NCBI GenBank assembly: GCA_002367105.1
Contig: DFCS01000012.1
Span: 147,470 to 211,469, forward strand
DNA length: 64,000 bases
Direction of reading: 5' to 3'
Source: Hungatella sp. UBA3048
GTDB lineage: Bacteria; Bacillota; Clostridia; Lachnospirales; Lachnospiraceae
Both the position numbers and the translations under genes were made by a program. Positions 26,740 through 34,884 of the stretch are shown here, piece by piece. The notes under the pieces were generated by a model. It was not told where the DNA came from and ran no database searches. It saw only the letters and a list, made by a program, of their open reading frames with translations. The number at the start of each line of letters is the position of its first letter. The first letter of the stretch is position 1.

Positions 26740-28227
26740 ATGAAACGAAAGCTAACCGCGCAGATCCTCCTCTATTTTACAGCAGCACTAGTTTTGATGT
26801 GCAGTACGGTAGGAGGGATCTTTCTGATTATTTATACCAGAACTACTGTACATAACTATCGTTCAGGCTTTCTACAGAAAACAGAGGCCATCGCTCACTC
26901 TCTAAGCGTATATTTTGAGCAGGAGTTACCAGAGTATTATCCGATCGAGTCGGGGCTTAAAGAGCAAATGAAACAGTCCAACTTAAGACTGGGCATTTAT
27001 CTGGATTTCATGGATAACATTGCCTTAAGTAACCTTTGGATTGTGGACAGCGCCACAAAGACGATCCACGTGGAATTTGGCAAATATAATATTACCTACT
27101 CCTCCATTCCCGCAGAAGTGCGGACACTTATCGATCAGGCCATGGAAGGAGAAACCTCCATCAGTGAACGGTGGTCTGACCGAATGCTGGAAAAAAACTT
27201 CATTATTGCTTCACCGGTTCAGTTCTCTGATGGCAGGACGGTGGCGGTGGTGGTCATCCATGCCCGTACCGGCGACATGTTTTCCACAATTATGGAAGCA
27301 GGCTGGGTATTGGCCGGAAGTATGCTCCTGGCACTGCTGGTTTTAATCGTTCCGTGTCTCATATTCTCCCGTAACATTGTAAATCCGCTGAAATGTATGG
27401 TAGAAATTACCGTAAGGATGACCAAAGGCGATTATACGGCAAAAACCGGCGTGAAACGCCAGGACGAGCTTGGAGTTCTTGCTAATAACATCGACATACT
27501 ATCTGTACGCCTTAAAGAAGCGGACCGGCAGCAGGCGGAATTAGAACAATTGAGGAAGACTTATATATCTAATATTTCCCATGAATTACGTACTCCGGTG
27601 GCAGTGATCCGCAGTTCTCTGGAAGCACTCTGTGATGGGGTTGTAACCGGTCAGGAGCAGGTGGAGGCATATTATAAGGAGATGCTCGCGGAGAGCGTTC
27701 ATATGAACCGTATGGTCAATGATCTTTTGGAACTGTCCAGGCTGCAAAACCCCAGCTATCATATAGAAAAGCAGCCGATTGATTTTATGATGGTCGTAGA
27801 GGATGTGGTCCGGACTTTGAGGCATATCGCACGAAATGCGGGGCATGCCATAGAACTGAATACAATAGACGGTGAAATATTTCCTTTCTGCGGGGATTAT
27901 GGCAGATTGCGCCAGATGTTAGGAACCGTGTTGGATAATGCCATCAAGTTTTCGATACCGGGAGAGCCAATCCAGGTGACGGTCACTATTGATACCAGCG
28001 GCTGCACTACAAGAATCAGCAACAAGGGTACCGGCATTCAAGAAAAGGATCTGCCCCATGTGTTCGAGGAGTATTATATGTCTATCGGTGAAACCAACCG
28101 GACGGGAACCGGTCTTGGTCTGGCAATTGCGAAGCGGATTGCGGACCGCCATAGCATCGGCATCGAGGCCACGTCAGTGCCTGGTGAGAAAACTTCTTTT
28201 ATCTTCCGGATCCCCTGGCAGAGGTAA
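26740..28227 (+). CDS. Sensor histidine kinase of the OmpR-type system
   Basis: A 495-aa membrane kinase. The first membrane helix is at ~10-32, an extracellular sensor domain of ~155 residues follows, the second helix is at ~188-210, and a HAMP linker spans ~210-262. The HisKA domain has the phospho-accepting His281 in SNISHELRTPVAVI. The ATPase domain contains DNAIKFSIPGEP (N box), NKGTGI (G1 box) and GTGLGLAIAKRIADRH (G2). The start at 26740 is chosen because the frame start at 26713 lies inside the regulator gene. It faces away from the peptide-type ABC operon, a common arrangement for sensing the imported ligand. Confidence 0.93.
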   Translation: MKRKLTAQILLYFTAALVLMCSTVGGIFLIIYTRTTVHNYRSGFLQKTEAIAHSLSVYFEQELPEYYPIESGLKEQMKQSNLRLGIYLDFMDNIALSNLWIVDSATKTIHVEFGKYNITYSSIPAEVRTLIDQAMEGETSISERWSDRMLEKNFIIASPVQFSDGRTVAVVVIHARTGDMFSTIMEAGWVLAGSMLLALLVLIVPCLIFSRNIVNPLKCMVEITVRMTKGDYTAKTGVKRQDELGVLANNIDILSVRLKEADRQQAELEQLRKTYISNISHELRTPVAVIRSSLEALCDGVVTGQEQVEAYYKEMLAESVHMNRMVNDLLELSRLQNPSYHIEKQPIDFMMVVEDVVRTLRHIARNAGHAIELNTIDGEIFPFCGDYGRLRQMLGTVLDNAIKFSIPGEPIQVTVTIDTSGCTTRISNKGTGIQEKDLPHVFEEYYMSIGETNRTGTGLGLAIAKRIADRHSIGIEATSVPGEKTSFIFRIPWQR

Positions 28228-28250
28228 TTGTAGAACTTACCAAGCCAAAA

Positions 28251-28278
28251 ACCCGCAGAGTTTGATTTCTCTGCGGGT
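28251..28278. terminator. Terminator at the right edge of the repeat-bounded block
   Basis: ACCCGCAGAG-tttgattt-CTCTGCGGGT is a bidirectional hairpin with TTTTTGG on the minus-strand side. It ends the kinase transcript and the ChbG transcript. It is closely similar to the hairpin at 18145-18174. Confidence 0.8.
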
Positions 28279-28297
28279 CTTTATTTATCCTTAATTC

Positions 28298-28336
28298 TTA
28301 GCTAACCAGATATAAATGCATTAGATCGATCGGACA
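28298..28336 (-). pseudogene. Remnant 3' end of an oxidoreductase gene like that at 18275
   Basis: On the minus strand this short piece reads LMHLYLVS and a stop, against PMHLYLES and a stop at the end of the intact gene. The matching DNA (ATAAATGCATT, CTTAATTCTTAGCT) continues through one copy of the 3' repeat unit into a related terminator. Upstream of about 28336 the similarity ends abruptly and the ChbG stop follows. I read it as the leftover end of a second copy of the gene. Confidence 0.6.
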
Positions 28337-28352
28337 ACTCTCTGTTACATGA

Positions 28353-29081
28353 TCACAACTGACTGTAATTGATCAATTGGACCGAATATTTTTGCAGCAT
28401 GTCTTTTGTTTTATTACTAACCAGAAAATCCAGTTCTGCAAGGCGCTGTAAATTGTAAGAGGAGGATTGAAGCAGGTAAGAGTCCACATAGGCCGGGTGG
28501 CTCATCAGCTCCACATATGGCCTTAAAGAGATATCGTCCATATGATCGTATACATAAGACAGCCCCGGTTCCCCATGGTACGTGCGGAATTGTATAAAAT
28601 CCACGTGGGGAAAACCTGTTATATCGTGGTTTCTCAGCGGCAGCCGGTATTTTTCAGCCAGGGTCCTGGCGGCAGCAGCCATAACAGGATTGCTGTCCGT
28701 TGTAAATAAGTGGGAGTCCAGATGGGTCGGATTTTTCCCCATTACCTCCACAAACCGTTGGTATTGAGCCTCTAATTCTGCCAGGATATCTACCGGAAGA
28801 TACTTGTGGGAGGAGGATAGATTTCGTGGTTTAATAAAAAACCCGTCTTCTCCGGTCAGGGTGCTGCCTTTGGTAAGAGGCTGCCCAAGGGCGATGTTTA
28901 AATGCAGGCCAACTCCCAGTGAGGGGCATTCTTTTGACAGGCCGGCAGCGTGCCGGAAGCCTGGAGTATTGGTTAAAAGTGTAGTGGATGTAAGTACCCC
29001 TTGCAGATGAGCATCTATGATCCCATAATTGACAGCCCGGCAATAACCGAAGTCATCTGCATTTATTATCATTTTGCACAT
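28353..29081 (-). CDS. chbG: ChbG/YdjC-family carbohydrate deacetylase
   Basis: A 242-aa cytoplasmic metal-dependent deacetylase. The N-terminal MIINADDFGYCRAVNYGI holds the catalytic Asp pair. The metal-binding histidines are in VGLHLNIALGQPL, THLDSHLFTTD and the C-terminal ELMSHPAYVD. Family members remove an acetyl group from chito-oligosaccharide 6-phosphates or similar N-acetylated sugars. The ATG at 29081 follows AAAGGATTGTATCT; the longer frame overlaps the upstream GH4 gene. It is the last gene of an operon PTS-GH4-ChbG, so its substrate is probably the sugar phosphate released or carried by that route. Confidence 0.9.
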   Translation of the reverse strand: MCKMIINADDFGYCRAVNYGIIDAHLQGVLTSTTLLTNTPGFRHAAGLSKECPSLGVGLHLNIALGQPLTKGSTLTGEDGFFIKPRNLSSSHKYLPVDILAELEAQYQRFVEVMGKNPTHLDSHLFTTDSNPVMAAAARTLAEKYRLPLRNHDITGFPHVDFIQFRTYHGEPGLSYVYDHMDDISLRPYVELMSHPAYVDSYLLQSSSYNLQRLAELDFLVSNKTKDMLQKYSVQLINYSQL

Positions 29082-29098
29082 AGATACAATCCTTTCTG

Positions 29099-30424
29099 TC
29101 AGGTCAGTTTGGGCCAATAGCCTTTGTTTTCTTCAATCAGGCGGTCCAGGATCTTTCTCGCTTTCTTGGCGTCTGTGACAGTGCGGTTTAACGTCAGCGC
29201 CTGCAATGCTTTTGTGTAACTGCCTTCAAAATATGCTTCGCAGGTCAGGCGTTCGTAGGCATACTGGTTTTCCAGCAATGCTTTATAAAAAACAGAGACA
29301 GGTCCGGTGTGGAATGGTTTTGGTCCGCGGCTGCCCAGCAGGCAGGTCACTTCCACGACTGCATCATCCGGAAGGTTCTCGATGATTCCTTCATTTTTAA
29401 CCATGATAATATAGTACGCATTTTTATTTAAGTAAATAGCTTCCGCTATGGAAAGGATCATATCACCGTGAGCTTCATTTTTTACTACATGGATACCATC
29501 CAGACTGTTTTGACTGACTGCGCGGTGGCATTCGGAAAATACCTGTTTCTCACGGCCATCCATGACTTCGTTTGCTCTGGTATAATCCGGGTTTAATTTG
29601 GAAGCCTTGTACTCGGGATAGATATAGTATTGGAGGTAAGTGGAAGGTACATACTCATCAAAATCATGTACCATATCCTGTACCAGTGCATAAGTATCCA
29701 GCCAGGAAGGGTCGCGCTCGGCGGCATCGGCAGGCAGAAATCCCTTATCCTTTATCCGCTCCTTTAGAAGGGGAAGCAAATCCTGGCCGTTCTGGTTGTA
29801 AAGATGGGTAAACCATCCAAAATGATTGAGCCCGAAATAGGTGGGTTCCAGGGATTCGGCCGGTACATCGAGCAGCTTTGCGAAAGAATGAATCAGGTTG
29901 ATCGGCTGGTCACAGATATTGAGAATCCTTTTGTCATCAGGAAACTCCCGCTGCAGGCCGTAGGCTACAATGGCGGCTGGATTGGTATAATTCAGGATCC
30001 AGGCATTTTTACTGTGTTTGCGCACATCCTTTACAATTTCGATCATGTCTTTTAAGGAACGGATCCCGTAAGCAAAACCGCCGGGGCCGCAGGTTTCCTG
30101 ACCGAGCACTCCGTATTCCATGGGGATTTTTTCATCCTTTTCCCGCATGGGATATCCGCCTGTACGGATCTGAACCATAACAAAATCCACAGAATCGTAG
30201 GCCGCGTCTTTGCTTGTTGTGTAAGTGACCTTTACATTTGGTGCGTTCAGGCGGAATAGCAGCTGCGCATATTCTCCAATAGGAGCCTGACGTTCTGCGT
30301 TAATATCATAAAGAACCAGCTCTGTGACCGGGAGAGTATCCATGTGGTGGATAAATGCATTCAATATTCCGGGGGTCCATGTGGAACCGCCTCCCACGAT
30401 CGTAATCTTTAACTTATGTTCCAT
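29099..30424 (-). CDS. GH4 phospho-glycosidase (CDQP variant), second copy
   Basis: A 441-aa family 4 NAD+/Mn2+ glycosidase. VGGGSTWTPG begins at residue 10, QETCGPGG is at 109-116 and NYTNPAA at 145-151. The metal-ligand Cys171 is in NICDQP and His201 in FGLNHFGWF. It carries CDQP instead of the CDMP of known 6-phospho-alpha-glucosidases, the same change as in the enzyme at 13465. The start follows the PTS stop by four bases (AAATAA then ATG). With ChbG downstream, the substrate may be an N-acetylated or otherwise modified glucoside phosphate. Confidence 0.9.
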   Translation of the reverse strand: MEHKLKITIVGGGSTWTPGILNAFIHHMDTLPVTELVLYDINAERQAPIGEYAQLLFRLNAPNVKVTYTTSKDAAYDSVDFVMVQIRTGGYPMREKDEKIPMEYGVLGQETCGPGGFAYGIRSLKDMIEIVKDVRKHSKNAWILNYTNPAAIVAYGLQREFPDDKRILNICDQPINLIHSFAKLLDVPAESLEPTYFGLNHFGWFTHLYNQNGQDLLPLLKERIKDKGFLPADAAERDPSWLDTYALVQDMVHDFDEYVPSTYLQYYIYPEYKASKLNPDYTRANEVMDGREKQVFSECHRAVSQNSLDGIHVVKNEAHGDMILSIAEAIYLNKNAYYIIMVKNEGIIENLPDDAVVEVTCLLGSRGPKPFHTGPVSVFYKALLENQYAYERLTCEAYFEGSYTKALQALTLNRTVTDAKKARKILDRLIEENKGYWPKLT

Positions 30425-30428
30425 TTAT

Positions 30429-32042
30429 TTAATCCTTTCCCGTATGCTTCGCGTGATACAATGCTTTCACATCTCTAGCAATGCTTTCAACTTTCAATCC
30501 GTAGATGACCTGTATTTGATTGGCAGAAGGACAGACAATACCTGATGCACCGGTCGATTTTAAATTATGCTCCTGAACCAGAGACATATCCTTGATGGTA
30601 ACACGCAGTCTGGTAAAGCAGTTGTTGATTTCACCGATGTTTTCTCTGCCGCCCAAGTATTCCAGGATTTGTTCCGCCAGCTTTGTGCCGCTTCCGGAAT
30701 TTACAAGTGACGTTTTTTCATCTTCTGTATCAGCCCCTTCATTTCTTCCGGGAGTTGAAATATTAAACTTTTGGATCAGGTAGGTAAAGCCGTAGTAGTA
30801 GATTACAGCCATACCGATGCCGATCAGTACTACAAGGTACCATTTGCTCTGTGCCCCCCGGAAGATACCGAAAATCGTAAAATCAATCAGTCCTGCCTGA
30901 ACGCCCCCCACGCTGCAATGGAGCAAAGCTGCCGTCATATAGCCGATCCCCGTCATGATTACATGAAACAGGAAGAGCACCGGTGAGATAAACATAAAGG
31001 AAAATTCCAGCGGCTCTGTAACTCCCGTAAGGATGGAAGCGGTAACACTTGCGGAAAGCAGTGCCTTGACTCTTTTTTTGTTTTGATCATCTGCAGACCG
31101 GTACATTGCAAAGGCAGCAGCCGGAAGGCCGAAGATAACGATAAGGGAGTGCCCCTGTCCTACGTAACGGGCGCCCATCTGGAATACATCATTGGGAACC
31201 TGGCTGCCTGACGCAATGGCAGTATTAAAAATATTTAACGCACCCATGACAGTCTGGCCATCTATGGTTGCTGTTCCGCCTACCGGTGTAAAGCGTACCA
31301 CCTGGTTCAGAATATGATGAAGGCCGGTAGGGATCAAAAGCCTGTTGGCTGCACCGTATACAAATGGTCCGAATACGCCAATAGAGTTGATCCAGTTGCC
31401 GATCAGTCCGATAAATGTGTTAAAGAACGGCCAGATGAAATAAGATGCGATTCCTGCCAGCGGGATGGTGATAATGGTAATCAGCGGGACAAAGCGTTTT
31501 CCGCCGAAAAAATTAACGGCGCTTGGAAGTGTGATCGTGTAGAACCGGTTATGTAAAGCGTTCACAAGAAGTCCTACCAAAATGCCTCCGAATACATTCA
31601 TGCGGAGTGTGAAATATCCCAGCATGGTCTCATACTTAGCATTTACAATGGTTGCATCCACCTGTGACATCCCCTGTTCCATAAGCTTCTTGATGCTGGT
31701 GGATTCAGCGGTAATACCGTTCAGTCCCAGAATGTAATTCAACGTGTAATGAAATACAAGGAAGCCCAGGACAGCGGAAAATGCCGCGGTCGGCTTTTCA
31801 TCCTTTGCCATGCCTATAGCGATAGACATACAGAAAAACAAAGGCAGATTACCGAATACCAGTCCGGCCAGCTTACGGATAAAACCAATAAAATTCTGGA
31901 CGTAAACAAGATTAGCAAATGTTTCCCCTACAATTGCGCTGTTCTGCATAGCTGCTGCAAGACCGCTGAATATACCGGCGACTGCTATGGTAGAAATGGG
32001 CAGAAGCAGCGATTTTCCAAATTTTTGCCAAAACTCTTTCAT
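30429..32042 (-). CDS. PTS EIIBC component, alpha-glucoside family, second copy
   Basis: A 537-aa EIIC-EIIB permease-kinase. EIIC spans ~1-420 with GLHHILNQVVRF, GVTEPLEFSFMFISP and FGLPAAAFAMYR. An acidic linker (~430-460) leads to EIIB, with phosphocysteine in NNCFTRLRVTIKD. It has no fused EIIA. First gene of the operon PTS-GH4-ChbG, starting after GGAGACGGAGGGTCTTAA. The divergent RpiR gene upstream is its probable regulator. Confidence 0.92.
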   Translation of the reverse strand: MKEFWQKFGKSLLLPISTIAVAGIFSGLAAAMQNSAIVGETFANLVYVQNFIGFIRKLAGLVFGNLPLFFCMSIAIGMAKDEKPTAAFSAVLGFLVFHYTLNYILGLNGITAESTSIKKLMEQGMSQVDATIVNAKYETMLGYFTLRMNVFGGILVGLLVNALHNRFYTITLPSAVNFFGGKRFVPLITIITIPLAGIASYFIWPFFNTFIGLIGNWINSIGVFGPFVYGAANRLLIPTGLHHILNQVVRFTPVGGTATIDGQTVMGALNIFNTAIASGSQVPNDVFQMGARYVGQGHSLIVIFGLPAAAFAMYRSADDQNKKRVKALLSASVTASILTGVTEPLEFSFMFISPVLFLFHVIMTGIGYMTAALLHCSVGGVQAGLIDFTIFGIFRGAQSKWYLVVLIGIGMAVIYYYGFTYLIQKFNISTPGRNEGADTEDEKTSLVNSGSGTKLAEQILEYLGGRENIGEINNCFTRLRVTIKDMSLVQEHNLKSTGASGIVCPSANQIQVIYGLKVESIARDVKALYHAKHTGKD

Positions 32043-32072
32043 TTAAGACCCTCCGTCTCCTTAATGTAATGA

Positions 32073-32091
32073 TTTCAATACCGGTATGAAA
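32073..32091. promoter_or_regulatory. Palindrome in the PTS leader
   Basis: TTTCaATACCGGTATGAAA contains a perfect 10-bp centre ATACCGGTAT and lies 31 bases upstream of the PTS start codon. A regulator site is plausible. Confidence 0.4.
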
Positions 32092-32122
32092 TTATAACTT
32101 TATAATAAAGGATTCATTTTGA

Positions 32123-32151
32123 TTTACAAGTGTTTGGAAGTATATTATTAT
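32123..32151 (+). promoter_or_regulatory. Promoter of the third RpiR gene
   Basis: TTTACA, a 17-base spacer and TATTAT point toward the RpiR gene about 75 bases downstream. Confidence 0.6.
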
Positions 32152-32181
32152 TTATATACGGAAAGTATTAATAAACACAAA

Positions 32182-32199
32182 ATGTGTATTATTTCACAT
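32182..32199. promoter_or_regulatory. Candidate RpiR operator
   Basis: ATGTG-n8-CACAT (ATGTGTATTATTTCACAT) shares TG and TTTCACA at the same spacing with the palindrome that overlaps the GH4-PTS promoter at 14861. It lies between divergent PTS and RpiR genes. Confidence 0.5.
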
Positions 32200-32227
32200 C
32201 ATGAGAAAAGGGCTCCGGAGGTAAATG

Positions 32228-33001
32228 ATGAATTTTTTTGACCAGCTGTCAAACAGGGGAATAAAGCTGAATCCTACAGAAGAAAGAATTGTTAATTATT
32301 TACTGGAACATTACGGCATTTTGCAAGATTTAAAGATTGCCAAGGTGGCGGAAGAGTTATATCTGTCACCCAACTCCATTGTGAGACTTTGTAAAAAGCT
32401 TGGCTATCACGGGTTCAGTGAGTTGAAATACCAGATCATTCATGACCGGAAACAGTATGGAATAGAGGCCGCGGAGCATCAGACCTCTGTTATGGACAGC
32501 TTAAAACAGACACTGGCCATTAATTCCCGGCAGAACATTGAGAAAACGGCAAGGCTGATTTATGAAAGCCGCCAGGTAATATTTTTTGCACTGGGCCTTT
32601 CCAGGATTGTGGCTTTGGATCTGGCAAAAAAGCTTGAGCATCTGAATAAGATCATTATTGTCCCTGATGACCGGGATAACTGCATTTTGTATGCCAATAA
32701 CCTTACACCAGGACAGATCGCTTTTTTTATCAGTTACTCCGGAAGTACCGATATCATATGCAAGCTCTCCTACATTGCCCAGACCAGGGGAGTTCCTATC
32801 GTGACGCTTACAGGAATGAGTCAGAATCCGATTTCCGGCTGCAGTGTGGTAAGCCTGTATGCCTATTTTAGGAAACTGAACTACAGGGATGCCGATATTA
32901 CATCACGGATTGGTTTTTATCTGGTGACAGAATTGATTCTGGAAGAATATATGAAGATTTTTCGTTTGGAACAGCAGTTAGAGGATGAAATACATGATTA
33001 A
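32228..33001 (+). CDS. RpiR-family transcriptional regulator
   Basis: A 257-aa sugar-phosphate sensing regulator, divergent from the PTS-GH4-ChbG operon. The HTH_6 domain (~5-75) contains VAEELYLSPNSIVRLCKKLGYHGFSELKYQ. The SIS domain (~105-230) contains IFFALGLSRIVALDLAKKL and AFFISYSGSTDIICKLSY, with SxS phosphosugar-loop residues. Two adjacent ATG codons exist (32225 and 32228); the second is better spaced from GGAGG. It ends next to the terminator of the thiamine transporter operon. Confidence 0.9.
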   Translation: MNFFDQLSNRGIKLNPTEERIVNYLLEHYGILQDLKIAKVAEELYLSPNSIVRLCKKLGYHGFSELKYQIIHDRKQYGIEAAEHQTSVMDSLKQTLAINSRQNIEKTARLIYESRQVIFFALGLSRIVALDLAKKLEHLNKIIIVPDDRDNCILYANNLTPGQIAFFISYSGSTDIICKLSYIAQTRGVPIVTLTGMSQNPISGCSVVSLYAYFRKLNYRDADITSRIGFYLVTELILEEYMKIFRLEQQLEDEIHD

Positions 33002-33012
33002 AACAAAAAACA

Positions 33013-33032
33013 GCGGGCTTTAAAAAGCCCGC
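33013..33032 (-). terminator. Terminator of the thiamine-precursor transporter operon
   Basis: GCGGGCTT-ttta-AAGCCCGC is followed by TGTTTTTTGTTTT on the minus strand, immediately past the ATPase gene. Confidence 0.85.
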
Positions 33033-33038
33033 ATACAA

Positions 33039-33782
33039 TCATATCCCCTCTAAATGCTTTAAAATCTCCCTCTTATATTCCAGAAATTCCTTTGAAATGT
33101 TAAAATCCTTATCCCGTGGTTTGGGTTCCTTTATGATGATTTCCTTTGTAATCCTGCCGGGAGCTCCGGTCAGCATACAGATGCGGTCTGATAAAAGAAT
33201 GGCTTCGTCAATATCATGGGTAATAAAAAGGGTGGAGAGATGAATGTCATCCATCACCTTTAAATACCATTCATGCACTCCACGCTTGGTCATCATGTCA
33301 AGAGCGGAAAAGGGTTCATCAAGAAGGGCGATACGGTTGGAGAACAGATACGTCCTTAAAAGGGCTGCCCTCTGTCTCATACCGCCGGATAGCTGGGAAG
33401 GGTACTGTTTCTCCGTCCCCTCCAGTCCAAACTGCTTAAAATATTCTCCTGCCTTTTTCCGGGCCTCTGCTTTCTTCATGCCCTTAATAAGAAGGGGAAG
33501 GGCCACATTGTCCACGATGGTGCGGTATGGGAACAAAAGGTCCTTTTGCAGCATATAGCTGACAGATCCCGGTTTTCCGGTAATTTCTTCTTCATTCAGA
33601 TATACATGTCCTTCATCCGGCAGAGATAGTCCTGCAATGATATGGAACAGGGTGGTCTTTCCTCCTCCGCTGACTCCAAGAAGAGATACCAGCTCCCCTT
33701 CCTTTAGCTCTAAGGATACGCCTTTTAAGACCGTCTTTTCATCAAAGGATTTTGTAATGCCTTCCACCTTTAAATGCGTCAT
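33039..33782 (-). CDS. thiZ: ABC transporter ATPase for thiamine precursor (ThiZ-like)
   Basis: A 247-aa nitrate/taurine/thiamine-type ATPase. Walker A is GVSGGGKTT, the Q-loop YMLQKDLLFPYRTI, the signature LSGGMRQRAALLR, Walker B IALLDEPFSALD and the switch His in LFITHDIDEA. The ATG at 33782 follows AAGGAGGAAACC; the 17 codons of extra frame upstream are unlikely to be translated. It is the last gene of a riboswitch-controlled operon with a NMT1/THI5-type binding protein and permease, so it should energise uptake of a thiamine pyrimidine precursor. Confidence 0.88.
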   Translation of the reverse strand: MTHLKVEGITKSFDEKTVLKGVSLELKEGELVSLLGVSGGGKTTLFHIIAGLSLPDEGHVYLNEEEITGKPGSVSYMLQKDLLFPYRTIVDNVALPLLIKGMKKAEARKKAGEYFKQFGLEGTEKQYPSQLSGGMRQRAALLRTYLFSNRIALLDEPFSALDMMTKRGVHEWYLKVMDDIHLSTLFITHDIDEAILLSDRICMLTGAPGRITKEIIIKEPKPRDKDFNISKEFLEYKREILKHLEGI

Positions 33783-33851
33783 GGTTTCCTCCTTTATGTT
33801 TGCTGGCTTTTTAGCATCTGGCAAATACTGCAAAGGTCAAATCCTCTAAAC

Positions 33852-34862
33852 TCACTGAGGCAGATAATCATTTGAAAATCCGGCATTTTCCGGAATCTCC
33901 GGACTGGAAAGGCCATTCTCATTCAGCCAGCCATAAAACCTGTTCCACCGTTTGGGATCTATATATCCCCACGCTTTCGAATCCGCCTGATATTTATCCG
34001 CCAGATATTTCTGACTTTCCATTACCAGCTTTTCATCAAGCTCCGGTGCCGCCTTAAGTATGATACGGGCTGCCTCCTCCGGGTCTTTTTCTGCATCCTC
34101 ATATCCTTTGCTCACAGCCCTTAAAAAGGCTCTGGCTGTCTCAGGTTCCTGCTTTAGGAAATCATTACCCGCAATAATGACCGGCGTGTAATAATCAAAC
34201 ACCGGATTCAAATCTGCAAATGCAAAGTAATCCGTATCAAGGCCTTCTACTTCCATTTTGACACCTGCCCATGCATAAAAGATCCAGATGGCATCCACTG
34301 ATTTTGATTTTAATGCGGAAACCTCATCCGTAACTGTGCTGGGAATCAGCTGCACTTTGGAAAAGTCGCCCCCACCTTTTTCTACCACGTCTTTTACCAT
34401 GGCCTTTTCCACCGGAATATCCCAGGTGGCATATTTCTTTCCTTCCATTCCCTTTGGAGATGCCATTCCCTCGCCTTTTCTGGAAATTATACCGGAGGTG
34501 TTATGCTGGATGACCGCTGCCACTGCCGTTATCGGAAGGGCATTTTCCCCTGCCAGAGCCGGAGCCATGGAGTCCTGAAAGGACATTCCAAACTGGGCCT
34601 TTCCGGAGGCCACCAGAACTGCCGCTCCATCCTCCGGAGGCTGGACGATTTCTACCTCAAGCCCTTCCGCTTTAAAATACCCCTTTTCCTCAGCCACATA
34701 AAGTCCGGCATGGTTGGTATTGGGAGTCCAGTCCAGAACAAACGTTACTTTTTTTAAATCCGTTGAATTCGTATTTGCTGCCTGTTTCCCGGTTCCACCG
34801 CAGGCAGTGAGAATTGCAGCAGCCGCTGCCGCCATTAAGATTGCCAAACTAGTTTTTTTCAT
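33852..34862 (-). CDS. thiY: Thiamine-precursor binding lipoprotein (ThiY/NMT1-like)
   Basis: A 336-aa extracellular lipoprotein with lipobox LTAC (Cys21). The NMT1/THI5-like fold is marked by FVLDWTPNTNHAGLYVAEEKG, then KAEGLEVEIVQPPEDGAA and GKAQFGMSFQD. This DWTPNTNHAG pattern is characteristic of proteins that bind hydroxymethyl- or formylamino-pyrimidine. Start at 34862 after GGAGGAATCT rather than the frame start at 34883. It sits between permease and ATPase in the operon downstream of a TPP riboswitch, which supports the role. Confidence 0.9.
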   Translation of the reverse strand: MKKTSLAILMAAAAAAILTACGGTGKQAANTNSTDLKKVTFVLDWTPNTNHAGLYVAEEKGYFKAEGLEVEIVQPPEDGAAVLVASGKAQFGMSFQDSMAPALAGENALPITAVAAVIQHNTSGIISRKGEGMASPKGMEGKKYATWDIPVEKAMVKDVVEKGGGDFSKVQLIPSTVTDEVSALKSKSVDAIWIFYAWAGVKMEVEGLDTDYFAFADLNPVFDYYTPVIIAGNDFLKQEPETARAFLRAVSKGYEDAEKDPEEAARIILKAAPELDEKLVMESQKYLADKYQADSKAWGYIDPKRWNRFYGWLNENGLSSPEIPENAGFSNDYLPQ

Positions 34863-34884
34863 AGATTCCTCCAATTGTGTCATA

